Shown: piece after piece, positions 18,576 through 29,319 of the stretch | How positions within the stretch are numbered: the first letter of the stretch is position 1 | Layout of the letters: each line of letters begins with the position of its first letter | From: Candidatus Magasanikiibacteriota bacterium | GTDB taxonomy: Bacteria; Patescibacteriota; Patescibacteriia; Magasanikbacterales; UBA922 | NCBI GenBank assembly: GCA_903837125.1 | Contig: CAILTG010000022.1 | Location: forward strand, 1-37,326 | Length of the DNA stretch: 37,326 nucleotides | Direction: 5' to 3' | The notes under the pieces: generated by a model | What the model was told of the DNA's origin: nothing | The model's database searches: none | The model's input: the letters and a program-made list of their open reading frames with translations, nothing else | Position numbers and translations under genes: made by a program

Positions 18576-20066
18576 CTATAAAAGTGAAATCACGCCATTA
18601 TTACTCACTGTGGGATAATCCATGTCTGATTCATTATCGGAAATGCCACCAGCAGGATTACCAATATCAATTGGATATAATGAGTTAATAACAAATAGAC
18701 CAGAAAAATTATTATTGGTAAATCCCGAATCACTAACATTTGAACCTACAAAACAAAAATTACCGCGACGATTATAATAATATTTTCCATCGGACACTCT
18801 CTTAACCACCAAACCATAGGGATATTCATAAACCCCGCTTGGCACATTAATTATTTTATTGCCCAAAGGAGTGTAACCTCGTAATATCTGTTTTCCATCT
18901 TTCACCCCTTGATTACTAGTATAAGGATCAGTAGGATCACTAAACCAATAATAAATTTCTTCATAATCAGACAAGCCGTCACTATCAGAATCACTAGAAT
19001 AATCACTGGTGCCATATTCTATCTCCACCTGCTCTGGTACACCATCCTTATCATGATCCAAAATCCCTTGTGACACATTGGCAGCATCATAACTTCTTAC
19101 AAAGTAAGAACTATTATAGATTGGGTCCAGCGTCAAAACTCGATTCTGCCAATCTTTGCCATATAATAAATAAACATTGGTCTCTGATAACATTGGTCTT
19201 AACACACAACCTGGTTCTACAGCATAAACTTTTGGAAAACCACTAAATTTTAAAAGCCAAGTGCCAGGCCTCACACAAACTGGTTGACCAACTGTATAAT
19301 CCTTTAACTTAGAATCGCTTACATAAATTAAACCACTAAAATCCTTGTACCAAGAATGAAAAACAGCACTATTTATAAAAGGGTGAATTTTTGCATCATA
19401 ACCAAAATAATAAACTGTACCCGTCTGGCCTTTTAACAAACTGCCTTCTTTTAAATAACGGCTCGGCTCAATAAAATTAATCTGACGAGATACAATTATA
19501 TTATTATTATCAATATCTATAAATTTAACGTAAACTGTTTTCTGACCACTACCAGAAGTTAAAGTCCAATTAACAGCTACTGCCGGATCCTGTGGCAGAG
19601 CAGCGGAAAAATCACTGGAATTACTTACCAAAAAACTATCCAATTTTTTTGAATAAGAAAAATTAAGTACCACCTGTCTCAAATTAGTATCCTTGTCGCT
19701 ATTATTAATATTAAAATCAGCATACAAACCTTCCGGAGAAGTTAAATTTATCTGTGCTGAATACACTGTGCTTTCTCCTTCTGTACCTTTAAATTGTGCA
19801 TAAACCACTTTAACACCTTCACCAAAAGACAACCTCCACATTTTTTCACCATTAAAATTTTCCCAATCACTATCTGATAAATCAACCAAATTGGAAACTT
19901 TCATATACTGAGTTCCTGTTGGTCCATTAAGATACAAGATAACCTTACGGGTATTAGTGTAGACAGCCCCTTGATTAATAGTAACATAAGTAGAAGTAAG
20001 TGCTGTGTTGGTAAACACAAAAATTCCCAGAATCAACAGCAATAACCAAAGTTGCTTTTTTAACAT
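18576..20066 (-). CDS. Large secreted protein with Ig-like repeats and thrombospondin type 3-like Ca-binding motifs
   Basis: Signal peptide; two related beta-rich segments (..YMKVSN..W..F....W.LS.G.G.K.VY..F); DHDKDGVPEQVEIEYGTSDYSSDSDSDGLSDYEE. Confidence 0.7.
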   Translation of the reverse strand: MLKKQLWLLLLILGIFVFTNTALTSTYVTINQGAVYTNTRKVILYLNGPTGTQYMKVSNLVDLSDSDWENFNGEKMWRLSFGEGVKVVYAQFKGTEGESTVYSAQINLTSPEGLYADFNINNSDKDTNLRQVVLNFSYSKKLDSFLVSNSSDFSAALPQDPAVAVNWTLTSGSGQKTVYVKFIDIDNNNIIVSRQINFIEPSRYLKEGSLLKGQTGTVYYFGYDAKIHPFINSAVFHSWYKDFSGLIYVSDSKLKDYTVGQPVCVRPGTWLLKFSGFPKVYAVEPGCVLRPMLSETNVYLLYGKDWQNRVLTLDPIYNSSYFVRSYDAANVSQGILDHDKDGVPEQVEIEYGTSDYSSDSDSDGLSDYEEIYYWFSDPTDPYTSNQGVKDGKQILRGYTPLGNKIINVPSGVYEYPYGLVVKRVSDGKYYYNRRGNFCFVGSNVSDSGFTNNNFSGLFVINSLYPIDIGNPAGGISDNESDMDYPTVSNNGVISLL

Positions 20067-20145
20067 AAATATGATAGATTATCTACAAACGTAAAAACTA
20101 AACAGCCTTAATTATTATACTAAATATTTGGGTTTTAGGCAATTT

Positions 20146-21531
20146 ATGCGCTTTATTTACCGTATTAAACAACTAATGCTGGGTGGTGGAGATCTACTCT
20201 GTTTTGCAGTTGGTTTTTGGTTAAGTTTGGCTCTGCGCTACTGGCAAATCCCCCCCTGGGAAAAAATCAACGCTGGTTTGGGATTATTTTTTATTCTTTT
20301 CCTTTTTTGGATAGTAATAATCTTTATCAACGGATTATATGATCTGCATCTTTTAAAGGAAACAAAAAAATATAAAAGATTCCTAGAAGCTGCCGGTATT
20401 TCTGCAATTTTTGGCATAATCTATTTTTACATTGTCCCAACTAATTCACTCAGCCCTAAAACACTATTATTGTTTAACGTCTGTTTTGGTTTTGGTTTAA
20501 GCTATCTCTGGCGCTTAATCTATAACCATTACCTCAACGCCGGTGCTTTAAAAACCAAAATTATTTTTGTGGGCTACACACCAGAAACAGAAGAATTAAT
20601 TAGCATTATTGCCAACTTTCCTGAGCGTGGCTACCAAACTGTGGCGTTAATTGATCCTGCCCAAAAAACCAGACCAGAAGATCATCCTTTTTTTGAAATT
20701 TACCAAGATTTAACTGATTTAGAATCCTCGGTTCGCACTCACCAGGCCGAGATTTTAATAATTGCCCCCCATCTCAAAAAAGAGGATTCCGTATTAAGAG
20801 AACTTTACAAACTCTTTTTTTGGGATATAAAAATTATTGATTTGGCTTCTTTTTATGAAATAATCACCGGTAGAATTCCCCCTTTTACTTTTTCCGAGGC
20901 CTGGTTTTTAGAACACCTAAAACGTGATTTACCCATCTACGATAAAATCAGAAATGCTTTTGATCTTTTGGTTGGCGGACTAATGTTTTTACTGTTTATT
21001 ATTCTTCTACCTTTTATTTATTTGCTAATTAAATTAAGTTCACCCGGACCAATTTTCTTTACCCAAAAAAGAATTGGCCAATTAGGTAAACCATTCACTA
21101 TTTATAAATTCCGTTCAATGTTTGCCATTTCTGCCGACGGCAGCGCAGAAATAGACGGCGCCCAATTTGCTGTAAAAGATGATATACGAATAACTTGGAT
21201 AGGAAGATTTTTAAGAAAAAGCCGGCTTGATGAACTTCCTCAATGTCTTAATTTATTAAAACGAGAAATTTCTTTAATTGGTCCCCGGCCAGAAAGACCA
21301 GAAATTGTGAGTCATCTTACTGAATTATTACCATATTATCCTTTAAGAAACATGGTAAAACCCGGACTTACCGGCTGGGCAGTTATTCATCAAAACTATA
21401 CTGATAATTATGAGAGTTCTTTGCAAAAATTACAATATGATTTATTTTATATAAAAAACCGTTCCTTCTTGTTAGATCTAGCAATTATTCTTCGCACCAT
21501 TAATGTGATAATTAGAATGATGGGACAATAA
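20146..21531 (+). CDS. Polyprenyl-phosphate sugar-phosphate transferase (WbaP/exopolysaccharide type)
   Basis: N-terminal TM region, Rossmann-like middle, C-term SSPGPIFFTQKRIGQLGKPFTIYKFRSM...RKSRLDELPQ..GPRPERPE. First ATG in frame is 20146 (20128 is TTG). Confidence 0.92.
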   Translation: MRFIYRIKQLMLGGGDLLCFAVGFWLSLALRYWQIPPWEKINAGLGLFFILFLFWIVIIFINGLYDLHLLKETKKYKRFLEAAGISAIFGIIYFYIVPTNSLSPKTLLLFNVCFGFGLSYLWRLIYNHYLNAGALKTKIIFVGYTPETEELISIIANFPERGYQTVALIDPAQKTRPEDHPFFEIYQDLTDLESSVRTHQAEILIIAPHLKKEDSVLRELYKLFFWDIKIIDLASFYEIITGRIPPFTFSEAWFLEHLKRDLPIYDKIRNAFDLLVGGLMFLLFIILLPFIYLLIKLSSPGPIFFTQKRIGQLGKPFTIYKFRSMFAISADGSAEIDGAQFAVKDDIRITWIGRFLRKSRLDELPQCLNLLKREISLIGPRPERPEIVSHLTELLPYYPLRNMVKPGLTGWAVIHQNYTDNYESSLQKLQYDLFYIKNRSFLLDLAIILRTINVIIRMMGQ

Positions 21532-21532
21532 T

Positions 21533-21648
21533 AACAAGATACAAAATACACATAAAAATATACAAAATAACATACAAATAAAAAACCTGCTTTCAGCAGA
21601 TTTTTTATTATATTGTATTTTATTATGTGTATATTGTATCTTGTTAAT
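21533..21648. repeat. Iterated-word inverted repeat (ATACAAAA/ATACACATA words) enclosing a terminator
   Basis: AACAAGATACAAAATACACATAA... mirrored by ...TTATGTGTATATTGTATCTTGTT; central hairpin AAAAACCTGC-TTTCA-GCAGATTTTTT. Confidence 0.8.
21587..21607. terminator. Intrinsic terminator between convergent genes
   Basis: CTGC-TTTCA-GCAG with flanking A- and T-runs. Confidence 0.65.
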
Positions 21649-22552
21649 CTATTCCCCACTCTTTCTTTAACTCCTCAATTCCCTGTTCCAATTTTTTCTT
21701 TGGTTGCCAGTTAATTAATTTTTTTGCCAAAGAATTATCAGCATCAGTGCGACGCGGATCACCTGGACGAGCCGCAATGTTAATTGCAGCGCCACCAATT
21801 AATTTCACCAGTTCATTTACAGAACGTGGATCATGGTTGCCAATGTTCATTACTTCTCCCTTACCCACGTTTTTAGAATTCATGGCCAAAAAATTCGCTT
21901 CGGCAATATCAGTCACGTGAGTATAATCTCGATAATATTCTCCATCACCACACACAGTCAATAATTCCCCAGCTTTTTTCTGTTTCAAAAATTTACCAAT
22001 CACCAGGGCATAAGCACCTTCTGGATCCATATAAGGCCCATAAACATTAAAATATCTAAGAGAGACTGTTTCCAAACTGTAAAGTTCGGCAAACAAACGA
22101 CAATATTCCTCGCCAATATATTTTTGTAATCCATAGGGGCTCATTGGTCTAGTTTTCATTGTTTCCACATAAGGCGAAATCGGCTGGTCACCATAGGCCG
22201 AAGAAGAAGCACTGTAAACCACCCGTTTAACCTTAGCATCACGGGCCGCCACCAAAACATTCAAAGTGCCGGTAACATTATTTTCATTAGTTTCTTGAGG
22301 ATGTTCCACAGAATAAGGCATACGCGGTATAGCTGCCAAATGAAAAACCCCTTCAACCCCTTTCATGGCCTTTTTTAAATCGGACATTTTTCTAATATCA
22401 CCTTTAAGATATTCTACACCTTCAAAAAACCGCTGTTTAATTTTACCGCCGCTATAATTATCCAACACTCGCACTTGATGCCCGGCCTCTTTTAATTTTT
22501 TTACCAAATTAGCACCAATAAAACCTGCACCACCAGTTACTAAATAATACAT
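21644..22552 (-). CDS. NAD-dependent epimerase (UDP-glucose/UDP-GlcNAc 4-epimerase-like SDR)
   Basis: [44 protein letters not shown]. Confidence 0.88.
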   Translation of the reverse strand: MYYLVTGGAGFIGANLVKKLKEAGHQVRVLDNYSGGKIKQRFFEGVEYLKGDIRKMSDLKKAMKGVEGVFHLAAIPRMPYSVEHPQETNENNVTGTLNVLVAARDAKVKRVVYSASSSAYGDQPISPYVETMKTRPMSPYGLQKYIGEEYCRLFAELYSLETVSLRYFNVYGPYMDPEGAYALVIGKFLKQKKAGELLTVCGDGEYYRDYTHVTDIAEANFLAMNSKNVGKGEVMNIGNHDPRSVNELVKLIGGAAINIAARPGDPRRTDADNSLAKKLINWQPKKKLEQGIEELKKEWGID

Positions 22553-22615
22553 AATTATTAAGTGTTATTATTAAAAAAAATATTTTTAGATAACTATTTA
22601 ATTTTAGTTATCCTG

Positions 22616-22740
22616 ATTAAAAATTTCAAAATTCAAATATCCAATTTCCAATCAATGACAAATTTCAAATATCAAAATTAACAATTTGGATTTTGAATTT
22701 GATTTGACATTGGAAATTAGACATTTAACATTTCACATTC
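22616..22740. repeat. Intergenic inverted repeat of AATTTCAAAT/CCAATTTCC words (copy 2)
   Basis: Shares tgatttgacattggaaatt (22700-22718) with 10259-10277. Confidence 0.78.
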
Positions 22741-23270
22741 TATTCTCCTTTAAATTCTACTAAACTAAAAGTTTTTATTCCTTGTTCGGTTAATTTAGCT
22801 ACCCCTTTCAAATCCGGCAAATTTATAATAAAAGCGCATTCTACCACTTCTCCACCTGCCTTTTGAATTAATTTACAAGCAGCAGCGGCCGTACCGCCGG
22901 TGGCTATTAAATCATCCACCAATAAAATTTTATCTCCTGCGGAAATGGCGTCAGTGTGCATTTCAATTTTATCTTTTCCATATTCTAAATCATATTCTTC
23001 ACTTATTACTTCAGCGGGTAATTTACCCTTTTTTCTAATTGGCACAAACCCCACACCCAGTCGATCAGCCAAAATTGCGCCCACAATAAAACCACGCGAT
23101 TCTATGCCAGCTACCTTATCAATTTTAACATCTTTATATCTTTTAACAAATTCATCAGCTACCGCTTTAAAACCCTCGGCATCTTTAAGCAAGGTAGTGA
23201 TATCACGAAACATCACTCCTGGCTTAGGCCAATTTGGCACAGTGCGAATTTTATCTTTAATACTACTCAT
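22740..23270 (-). CDS. apt: Adenine phosphoribosyltransferase
   Basis: [52 protein letters not shown]. Confidence 0.95.
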   Translation of the reverse strand: MSSIKDKIRTVPNWPKPGVMFRDITTLLKDAEGFKAVADEFVKRYKDVKIDKVAGIESRGFIVGAILADRLGVGFVPIRKKGKLPAEVISEEYDLEYGKDKIEMHTDAISAGDKILLVDDLIATGGTAAAACKLIQKAGGEVVECAFIINLPDLKGVAKLTEQGIKTFSLVEFKGE

Positions 23271-23275
23271 ACAAA

Positions 23276-24028
23276 CTATTCCTTTAAACTTTTTACTGTT
23301 TCCACCAATAAATCAGTAACCTTCTTAATATTCTGAGCAAAAATTTCTAAAACTTTTTCCCAAGTCACCGGTTCTTCATTTTCTCGCCAACAATCATAAT
23401 CAGTAGACATAGCTACCGCGGCATAAGGTACCCCCGCTTCTTTAGCCAAAATAGCCTCTGGTGCAGTGGTCATGTTTATGACATCGGCTCCCCACTGTTG
23501 ATACATTTTACTTTCTGCTTTTGTAGAAAATCGCGGCCCTTCAATAGTTACCACTGTACCAATTTTATGATATGATAAATTCAATTTTTCACAAGCAACA
23601 ATAAACTTATCTCGCAATTTTTTATCAAACGGTTCTGCCAAAGAAACATGAATCGGCCGATGCGGTTCAAACTCTTCATAATAACTGGAAAGTCGGTGTT
23701 TAGTAAAATCAATAAATTGATCCAGGATCACCAAATCCCCTGGTTTAATTTCTTCACGAAGCGACCCAACCGCCGTGGTACCTAAAATTATCTTGCACCC
23801 ATAATCCTTTAAAGCCCAAATATTGGCCCGAAAATTTACCTTTGTGGGAGTAATGGTATGCTCATAACCATGACGAGAAAGCAAAACAATTTCTACATCA
23901 TTAATCAGGCCGACTCGCAAAGTAGAAGTGGGCTTACCATAAGGGGTATCTAAATCCAATTCTTTTTGTATTTTAAAAACATCCAATTTCTCTAAGCCCG
24001 ACCCGCCAATAATACCAATTTTTAACAT
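23276..24028 (-). CDS. mtnP: S-methyl-5'-thioadenosine phosphorylase / purine nucleoside phosphorylase
   Basis: [80 protein letters not shown]. Confidence 0.93.
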   Translation of the reverse strand: MLKIGIIGGSGLEKLDVFKIQKELDLDTPYGKPTSTLRVGLINDVEIVLLSRHGYEHTITPTKVNFRANIWALKDYGCKIILGTTAVGSLREEIKPGDLVILDQFIDFTKHRLSSYYEEFEPHRPIHVSLAEPFDKKLRDKFIVACEKLNLSYHKIGTVVTIEGPRFSTKAESKMYQQWGADVINMTTAPEAILAKEAGVPYAAVAMSTDYDCWRENEEPVTWEKVLEIFAQNIKKVTDLLVETVKSLKE

Positions 24029-24051
24029 AATATTAAATGATATAAAATTAA

Positions 24052-25437
24052 TTATTTACTGCCCTTAATAAAAGGTGACCCCACAGCAATTATATCAAAA
24101 CCAGCTTTTTGTAAATCATCGTAGCGATGTTGCAACATACGACGCCCATCCATTATAATTGGTCGTTCTTTTTTTTGCAATAAGCTATCAGCCAGTTCTC
24201 TAAATTGAGGCCAATCAGTGGCAATTATAATCACCTCTGCAGAATTTATTGCCGCCAACTCATTATTAAAATACTTAATAATATTTGATTCTGGAAAAAC
24301 TTTTTTAAACCATTCAGTAGCCGCCAAATCATAACAATTTATTTCTTTAACCTGTTTATCCAATAAAAAATTAACAATATCTACACTTGGAGTATTGCGT
24401 ATGTCATTGGTATCTTGCTTAAAGGCCAAGCCCAATAAAGTCACCTTTTTATCCTGCCAATCAAATCCAACTTCTTTTTCTGTTCTACTTAAAAACAACT
24501 CCAATTGTCTTTTATTTGCTAAGTAGGTTTCATTAATCAAAACTGCATTTTGGCCGGCTATTTGCAATTGATGTGAAAGCGAACGAGCATCCTTTATAAA
24601 ACAACTTCCACCTGCATACAAACTATTATAAAGCCCCCAACTGCCAATCCGTGGATCATTGGTTAAAATTGTTCGGATGTTCTCAAAAGTTAAGTCAGAG
24701 AAAGTTTCGCAAGTTCTTCCAATCACATCATAACAAACTGCTAATTTATTAAACAAATAATAATTAGCCAAAAGTTTCCCAGCCGCAGCTTCTTTAGGGT
24801 TGACTTCAATATATTTTACAGAAGTAGAATTATAAAATCTCTGATAAAGTTGCCTTACTATTTCAAAGTCTTCTTTTTTCCAAGCGCCAATCACTACCCG
24901 ATCTGGATGCAATGACCCTTGAATAGCTTTCCCTTCCACCAAAAATTCTGGATTGGAAACCACGCCATAGTTCTTCACTCCAGCCTTATTCATCATTTCT
25001 TCAGTTCTATTAACCATGTCTATGGGCACAGTGCTTTTATTTATAATAACAATATATTTTTTCTGCTTACCCTTATTTCTTCTCAACAAACTTTTTGATA
25101 ATTGTTCAGCAGCTGCAAAATAATATTTCAAATCACTCTCCCCTGTTTCCCCAATTTCGGGTGTTGGTAAACACATTAAAACTGCATCACAGTCATCCAA
25201 AAACTTTTCAACCTTTTTATAATTAGTAGTAAATTCAATCCTTTCCTGGTTTCTAACCAACAAATCTCCCAAGCCTTCCTCGTATAAACAATTTTTTATT
25301 TTGTCTCTATCTCCAGAACCAAGCATTTCTATTTTTCGTTCGTCAATGTCGTAAACAAGTACCTCCTGGCCACTATCAGCAGAAACAGCCGCTGAACAGG
25401 CACCAACAAATCCTGAACCAATATATAGTATTTTCAT
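24052..25437 (-). CDS. UDP-glucose/GDP-mannose dehydrogenase family (likely UDP-glucose 6-dehydrogenase)
   Basis: ILYIGSGFVGACSA, STVPIDMVNRTE, SNPEFLVEGKAIQ, catalytic Cys region YAGGSCFIKDARSL, GLAFKQDTNDIRNTPS. Confidence 0.92.
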   Translation of the reverse strand: MKILYIGSGFVGACSAAVSADSGQEVLVYDIDERKIEMLGSGDRDKIKNCLYEEGLGDLLVRNQERIEFTTNYKKVEKFLDDCDAVLMCLPTPEIGETGESDLKYYFAAAEQLSKSLLRRNKGKQKKYIVIINKSTVPIDMVNRTEEMMNKAGVKNYGVVSNPEFLVEGKAIQGSLHPDRVVIGAWKKEDFEIVRQLYQRFYNSTSVKYIEVNPKEAAAGKLLANYYLFNKLAVCYDVIGRTCETFSDLTFENIRTILTNDPRIGSWGLYNSLYAGGSCFIKDARSLSHQLQIAGQNAVLINETYLANKRQLELFLSRTEKEVGFDWQDKKVTLLGLAFKQDTNDIRNTPSVDIVNFLLDKQVKEINCYDLAATEWFKKVFPESNIIKYFNNELAAINSAEVIIIATDWPQFRELADSLLQKKERPIIMDGRRMLQHRYDDLQKAGFDIIAVGSPFIKGSK

Positions 25438-25440
25438 AAA

Positions 25441-26379
25441 TTAAATAATAGATTTAAAATAATTTATTGTTTCTATTAGTCCATCCTGAAAATTAATTTT
25501 AGGCTCCCAATTCAGTATTTTCTTAGCCTTGGAAATATCCGGTTTTCTCTGCTTTGGATCATCAACTGGTAAATCCTCAAAAATAATTTTGCTTTTTGAT
25601 CCAGTTAATTCTAACACTTTTTTGGCCAATTCCAAAATAGTAAATTCTCCCGGATTCCCTAAATTAATCGGTCCGGTGATTTTATCGTTGGTATTCATCA
25701 TTTTAATTAACCCTTCTACCAAATCATCAACATAACAAAAACTTCTAGTTTGAGAACCATCACCATACATAGTTATGTCTTTATTTTCCAAAGCTTGCAA
25801 GATAAAATTAGAAACAACCCTGCCATCGTCTTTGGCCATTTTGGATCCGTAAGTATTAAAAATTCTGACAATTTTTATTTTTAAATTATGCGTGCGCCAA
25901 TAATCAAAAAACAAAGTTTCTGCGCAACGTTTGCCTTCATCATAACACGCTCTAGGACCGTCCGGATTTACATTACCCCGATATTCTTCCGTTTGTGGAT
26001 GAACAATGGGGTCACCATACACCTCAGAGGTAGAGGCTTGCAATATTTTTGCCCCATGGTGTCTAGCCAAACCCAACATATTGATGACTCCTATAGTATT
26101 GGCCTTGATGGTACGAATGGCATTTTTTTGATAATGAATTGGCGAGGCCGGACAAGCTAAATTATAAATTTCATCAATTTTTTCATCAATAAATAACGGC
26201 TCAATTATATCATGTTCAATTAATTTAAAATTTGGATTGACTAATAAATCTGAGACATTTTCCCGACTACTGCTTAAAAAATTGTCTACACAAATTATTT
26301 TATTGCCTTCCTGCAAAAGTCGTTCACCTAAATGCGAACCGATGAATCCGGCGCCGCCGGTAATAAGAATGGTTTTCAT
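25441..26379 (-). CDS. UDP-glucuronate decarboxylase-like SDR
   Basis: [51 protein letters not shown]. Confidence 0.9.
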   Translation of the reverse strand: MKTILITGGAGFIGSHLGERLLQEGNKIICVDNFLSSSRENVSDLLVNPNFKLIEHDIIEPLFIDEKIDEIYNLACPASPIHYQKNAIRTIKANTIGVINMLGLARHHGAKILQASTSEVYGDPIVHPQTEEYRGNVNPDGPRACYDEGKRCAETLFFDYWRTHNLKIKIVRIFNTYGSKMAKDDGRVVSNFILQALENKDITMYGDGSQTRSFCYVDDLVEGLIKMMNTNDKITGPINLGNPGEFTILELAKKVLELTGSKSKIIFEDLPVDDPKQRKPDISKAKKILNWEPKINFQDGLIETINYFKSII

Positions 26380-26820
26380 ATTATTTAATTATTACTTGTT
26401 GATAAATTTTTTCAATCTCCATTAACATTTTTTCCAATTGTTTTGCTAAACGGCTGACAAAAATTCCTCCTTTTCCTGCACGATTGTGGATAACTCTATT
26501 TTATCCCCCTTCTTGTCACCAACTGTTAATTTGCCCCTCCCTGTGAGGAAAACCAACAAAGGATTGAAAGGCTTTGCTAATAAATTAAATATCAGATTAG
26601 AAACATTCATTTGCCTTTGCTAATAGTAGCTATAATAATTTTAATTAAGCCAAATATCATTTCGGAAAAACTTCCACTTTGTCATATTTTATGGTAAACT
26701 GAATTCACTCATTATTACCTACAAACTTTAACCTAAAACTTCAAAATCTGCCTAAAATTTTCCACTTAGATTATTAAACTAAATTTTAAATAATTATATC
26801 ACATTCACCAGTAAAAGAAA

Positions 26821-28119
26821 ATGCCCATGCTAGACAAATTTCTTAAAATAATAAAAAAAATACTTCCCCAAAAATGGCAATGGCTACTGGAACATGAGGG
26901 GTTGAAACGCTATTCTGCTAATATTAGCTGGCTGTTTTTGGGACAATTTTTTTCTTTAGCAGTCTCATTTTTTATTGGTGCTTGGATTGCCCGTTATCTC
27001 GGCCCCGCTAACTACGGCACCATCAGTTATATTGTAGCCTTTGTCGGTATTTTCGGATTTATTGCTGATTTAGGAATTACCAATACCATAAATCGAGAAC
27101 TAATTAAAACACCAGAAAAAAGTGATGAATTACTGGGTGTTGGCTTTATTTTAAGAATAATCGGTGGACTGGCGGCTTTTAGCTTGATTTTATTTTCAAC
27201 CTTATTTCTTAAAACTACTGTTCTAATAAAAGTACTGATAATATTGTATTCTACAATTTTCATTTTTCAGGCTTTTGGCATTATTGCTGTATTTTTTCAG
27301 GCAAAAGTAAAATCAAAACACAATGTTTATGCCCAAACATTAGCCATCATTATGTCTTCCTTCTTAAAAGTGATTTTAATTTTATTGGGCAAAGGAATTA
27401 TCTGGCTAACAATAATTTACACTTTAGATGTTATTTGGCAAAGCGTTTTTTACATATTTGTATATTATCGCCAAGGATTTAATATTTGGCATTGGAAATT
27501 CAATAAAACAATTGCCAAATCAATTTGGCATGACTCTTGGCCACTCATGCTCTCAGCGGCCGCAGCTTACATTTATTTAAGGATAGACCAGGTATTAATT
27601 GGCCAAATGCTGGATATTAAAGCTGTGGGTTTTTATGCTGCCGCTGTCAAAATTGCCGAAATTATCTATTTTATACCAACAATAATCTGTACTTCGCTTT
27701 TTCCTGCCATAATCAATGCAAAAAAAACTAACGCCGAATTGTACCATCAAAGATTAAGTAAATTATATAAACTGATGTTAGCAACAGCCATATTTATTTC
27801 TGTTCCACTAACCATCTTTTCTCATTGGATTATTGTTTTTCTTTTTGGTTCAGCCTATGCGCTATCTGCACAAATTTTGTCCATTTATACTTGGTCAAGT
27901 ATAGGAGTATTTTTAGGAATAGCAATGACCCAATATCTAATGGCAGAAAATTTGACCAAAATAATTTTTATTTCAACCGTAACGGCCATGATAACCAACA
28001 TTGCACTAAACCTTATCTTAATTCCCAGAATCGGTTTAAACGGCGCAGCCTATGCCACTTTGATTTCTTACTTTGTGGTACCATTAATGGTTTTTCTATA
28101 TAATAAGTTTAAAAAATAA
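26821..28119 (+). CDS. Polysaccharide flippase (Wzx/RfbX, MOP superfamily)
   Basis: 432 aa polytopic; NISWLFLGQFFSLAVSFFIGAWIARYLGPANYGTISYIVAF, GFYAAAVKIAEIIYFIPTII. Confidence 0.92.
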   Translation: MPMLDKFLKIIKKILPQKWQWLLEHEGLKRYSANISWLFLGQFFSLAVSFFIGAWIARYLGPANYGTISYIVAFVGIFGFIADLGITNTINRELIKTPEKSDELLGVGFILRIIGGLAAFSLILFSTLFLKTTVLIKVLIILYSTIFIFQAFGIIAVFFQAKVKSKHNVYAQTLAIIMSSFLKVILILLGKGIIWLTIIYTLDVIWQSVFYIFVYYRQGFNIWHWKFNKTIAKSIWHDSWPLMLSAAAAYIYLRIDQVLIGQMLDIKAVGFYAAAVKIAEIIYFIPTIICTSLFPAIINAKKTNAELYHQRLSKLYKLMLATAIFISVPLTIFSHWIIVFLFGSAYALSAQILSIYTWSSIGVFLGIAMTQYLMAENLTKIIFISTVTAMITNIALNLILIPRIGLNGAAYATLISYFVVPLMVFLYNKFKK

Positions 28120-28134
28120 TTATTAACTAATGAA

Positions 28135-28160
28135 AAATAACCCCAACTTTGGGGTTATTT
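28135..28160. terminator. Bidirectional intrinsic terminator
   Basis: AAATAACCCCA-ACTT-TGGGGTTATTT, A/T flanks, between convergent flippase and GT4 genes. Confidence 0.88.
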
Positions 28161-28179
28161 TTATTTCAACTTATTTAAA

Positions 28180-29295
28180 TTAAACAAAGACCTCTAACAT
28201 TAATTTTACTACGGTCTCATAACTAAACTTTTTTGCTTGTGCCAAACCCCTAGCAATCATTATTCGACATTTTTCCTCATGAGCAAGTATTTCTACTAAT
28301 GCTTCAGCAAAACCTTGAGTATTGCTTGATTCTAAAAGCACAACTGATTCGCCAACCACCTCTGGCAAAGAAGAAGTGCTGGACGTAAGCACTGGAACAC
28401 CAGATTGCATTGCTTCTAAAACTGGTAGACCAAATCCTTCATAAAAGGACGGAAAAAGAAATACCGAAGCCAAATTGTAAAAATAAGGCAATTCTTCATC
28501 TGTTACTGATCCGCAATAATATATATTTTTTGATTTCTTGAATTGTTTTAGATATTTTTTCCCCCCAAAGCCCAAACGACCAACCAACACTATTGGCAAC
28601 CTTGATTCTTTTTCTTGCAATATTTTGCCAATTTCCAGTATACCTTTAATATTTTTTCGCCCTTCAATCATGCCCACATATAAAATAAACTTTGGCGGCA
28701 GGCTATATTTATTTTGTAACTTCTCAACTTCTACGGCCGACAGTTCGCGCTGACTAAAATGCTGATCACAACCCGGATAAGTTACTGTAATTTTTTCTGC
28801 TGGCACTTTTAAAAATTTAATAATATCACGTTTTGACGATTCTGAAACAGTAAAAATATGATTCGCTCTTTTTATTGAACAACGTACTATGAATGAAGAA
28901 TACCAACGGTAAATAGATGAATGAAATTTTTTGTCAACAAACTGAAAAAGATCATGAATAGTAACAACATTTTTTGTTCCTGTCTGACAAATTGGCAAGA
29001 GATTGTTTGGTGAAAAAAAAACATCAATTTTTTCTTTTGCTAAATAACGCGGCAATATTATATTTAACCAAAATGGAGATAAAAATTTTTGCATTAATTT
29101 ATTTTTGGGATAATTATTTGAAAAAATATTTTTAATATTTTTGGCAACAAAAGTTCTTGTTAATGGCCGACAAGAAAAAAGAATGTACTCATTTTCTGAA
29201 TCAAGCTTTAAAATATTTTCCAAAATATTACTAAGATAACGACCTACTCCGGTAGTTGGCCGCTCTAATACTCGTGCATCAATTCCAATCTTCAT
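28180..29295 (-). CDS. Glycosyltransferase family 4
   Basis: IGIDARVLERPTTGVGRYL; FLFPSFYEGFGLPVLEAMQSGVPVLTSSTSSLPEV. Confidence 0.93.
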   Translation of the reverse strand: MKIGIDARVLERPTTGVGRYLSNILENILKLDSENEYILFSCRPLTRTFVAKNIKNIFSNNYPKNKLMQKFLSPFWLNIILPRYLAKEKIDVFFSPNNLLPICQTGTKNVVTIHDLFQFVDKKFHSSIYRWYSSFIVRCSIKRANHIFTVSESSKRDIIKFLKVPAEKITVTYPGCDQHFSQRELSAVEVEKLQNKYSLPPKFILYVGMIEGRKNIKGILEIGKILQEKESRLPIVLVGRLGFGGKKYLKQFKKSKNIYYCGSVTDEELPYFYNLASVFLFPSFYEGFGLPVLEAMQSGVPVLTSSTSSLPEVVGESVVLLESSNTQGFAEALVEILAHEEKCRIMIARGLAQAKKFSYETVVKLMLEVFV

Positions 29296-29319
29296 AAAGT
29301 CAAATTAATATCCTTAAAT

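Noticed and set aside
25888-26160. 90-aa plus-strand ORF antisense to the UXS-like SDR, and other short antisense ORFs in the track
   Set aside because: Lie opposite strongly supported genes and show no domain or RBS evidence.
26485-26493. Perfect DnaA-box-like TGTGGATAA in the 26.4-26.8 kb intergenic region, possible origin
   Set aside because: Single 9-mer, no dnaA/dnaN neighbours and no cluster of boxes; compatible with chance in an AT-rich window.
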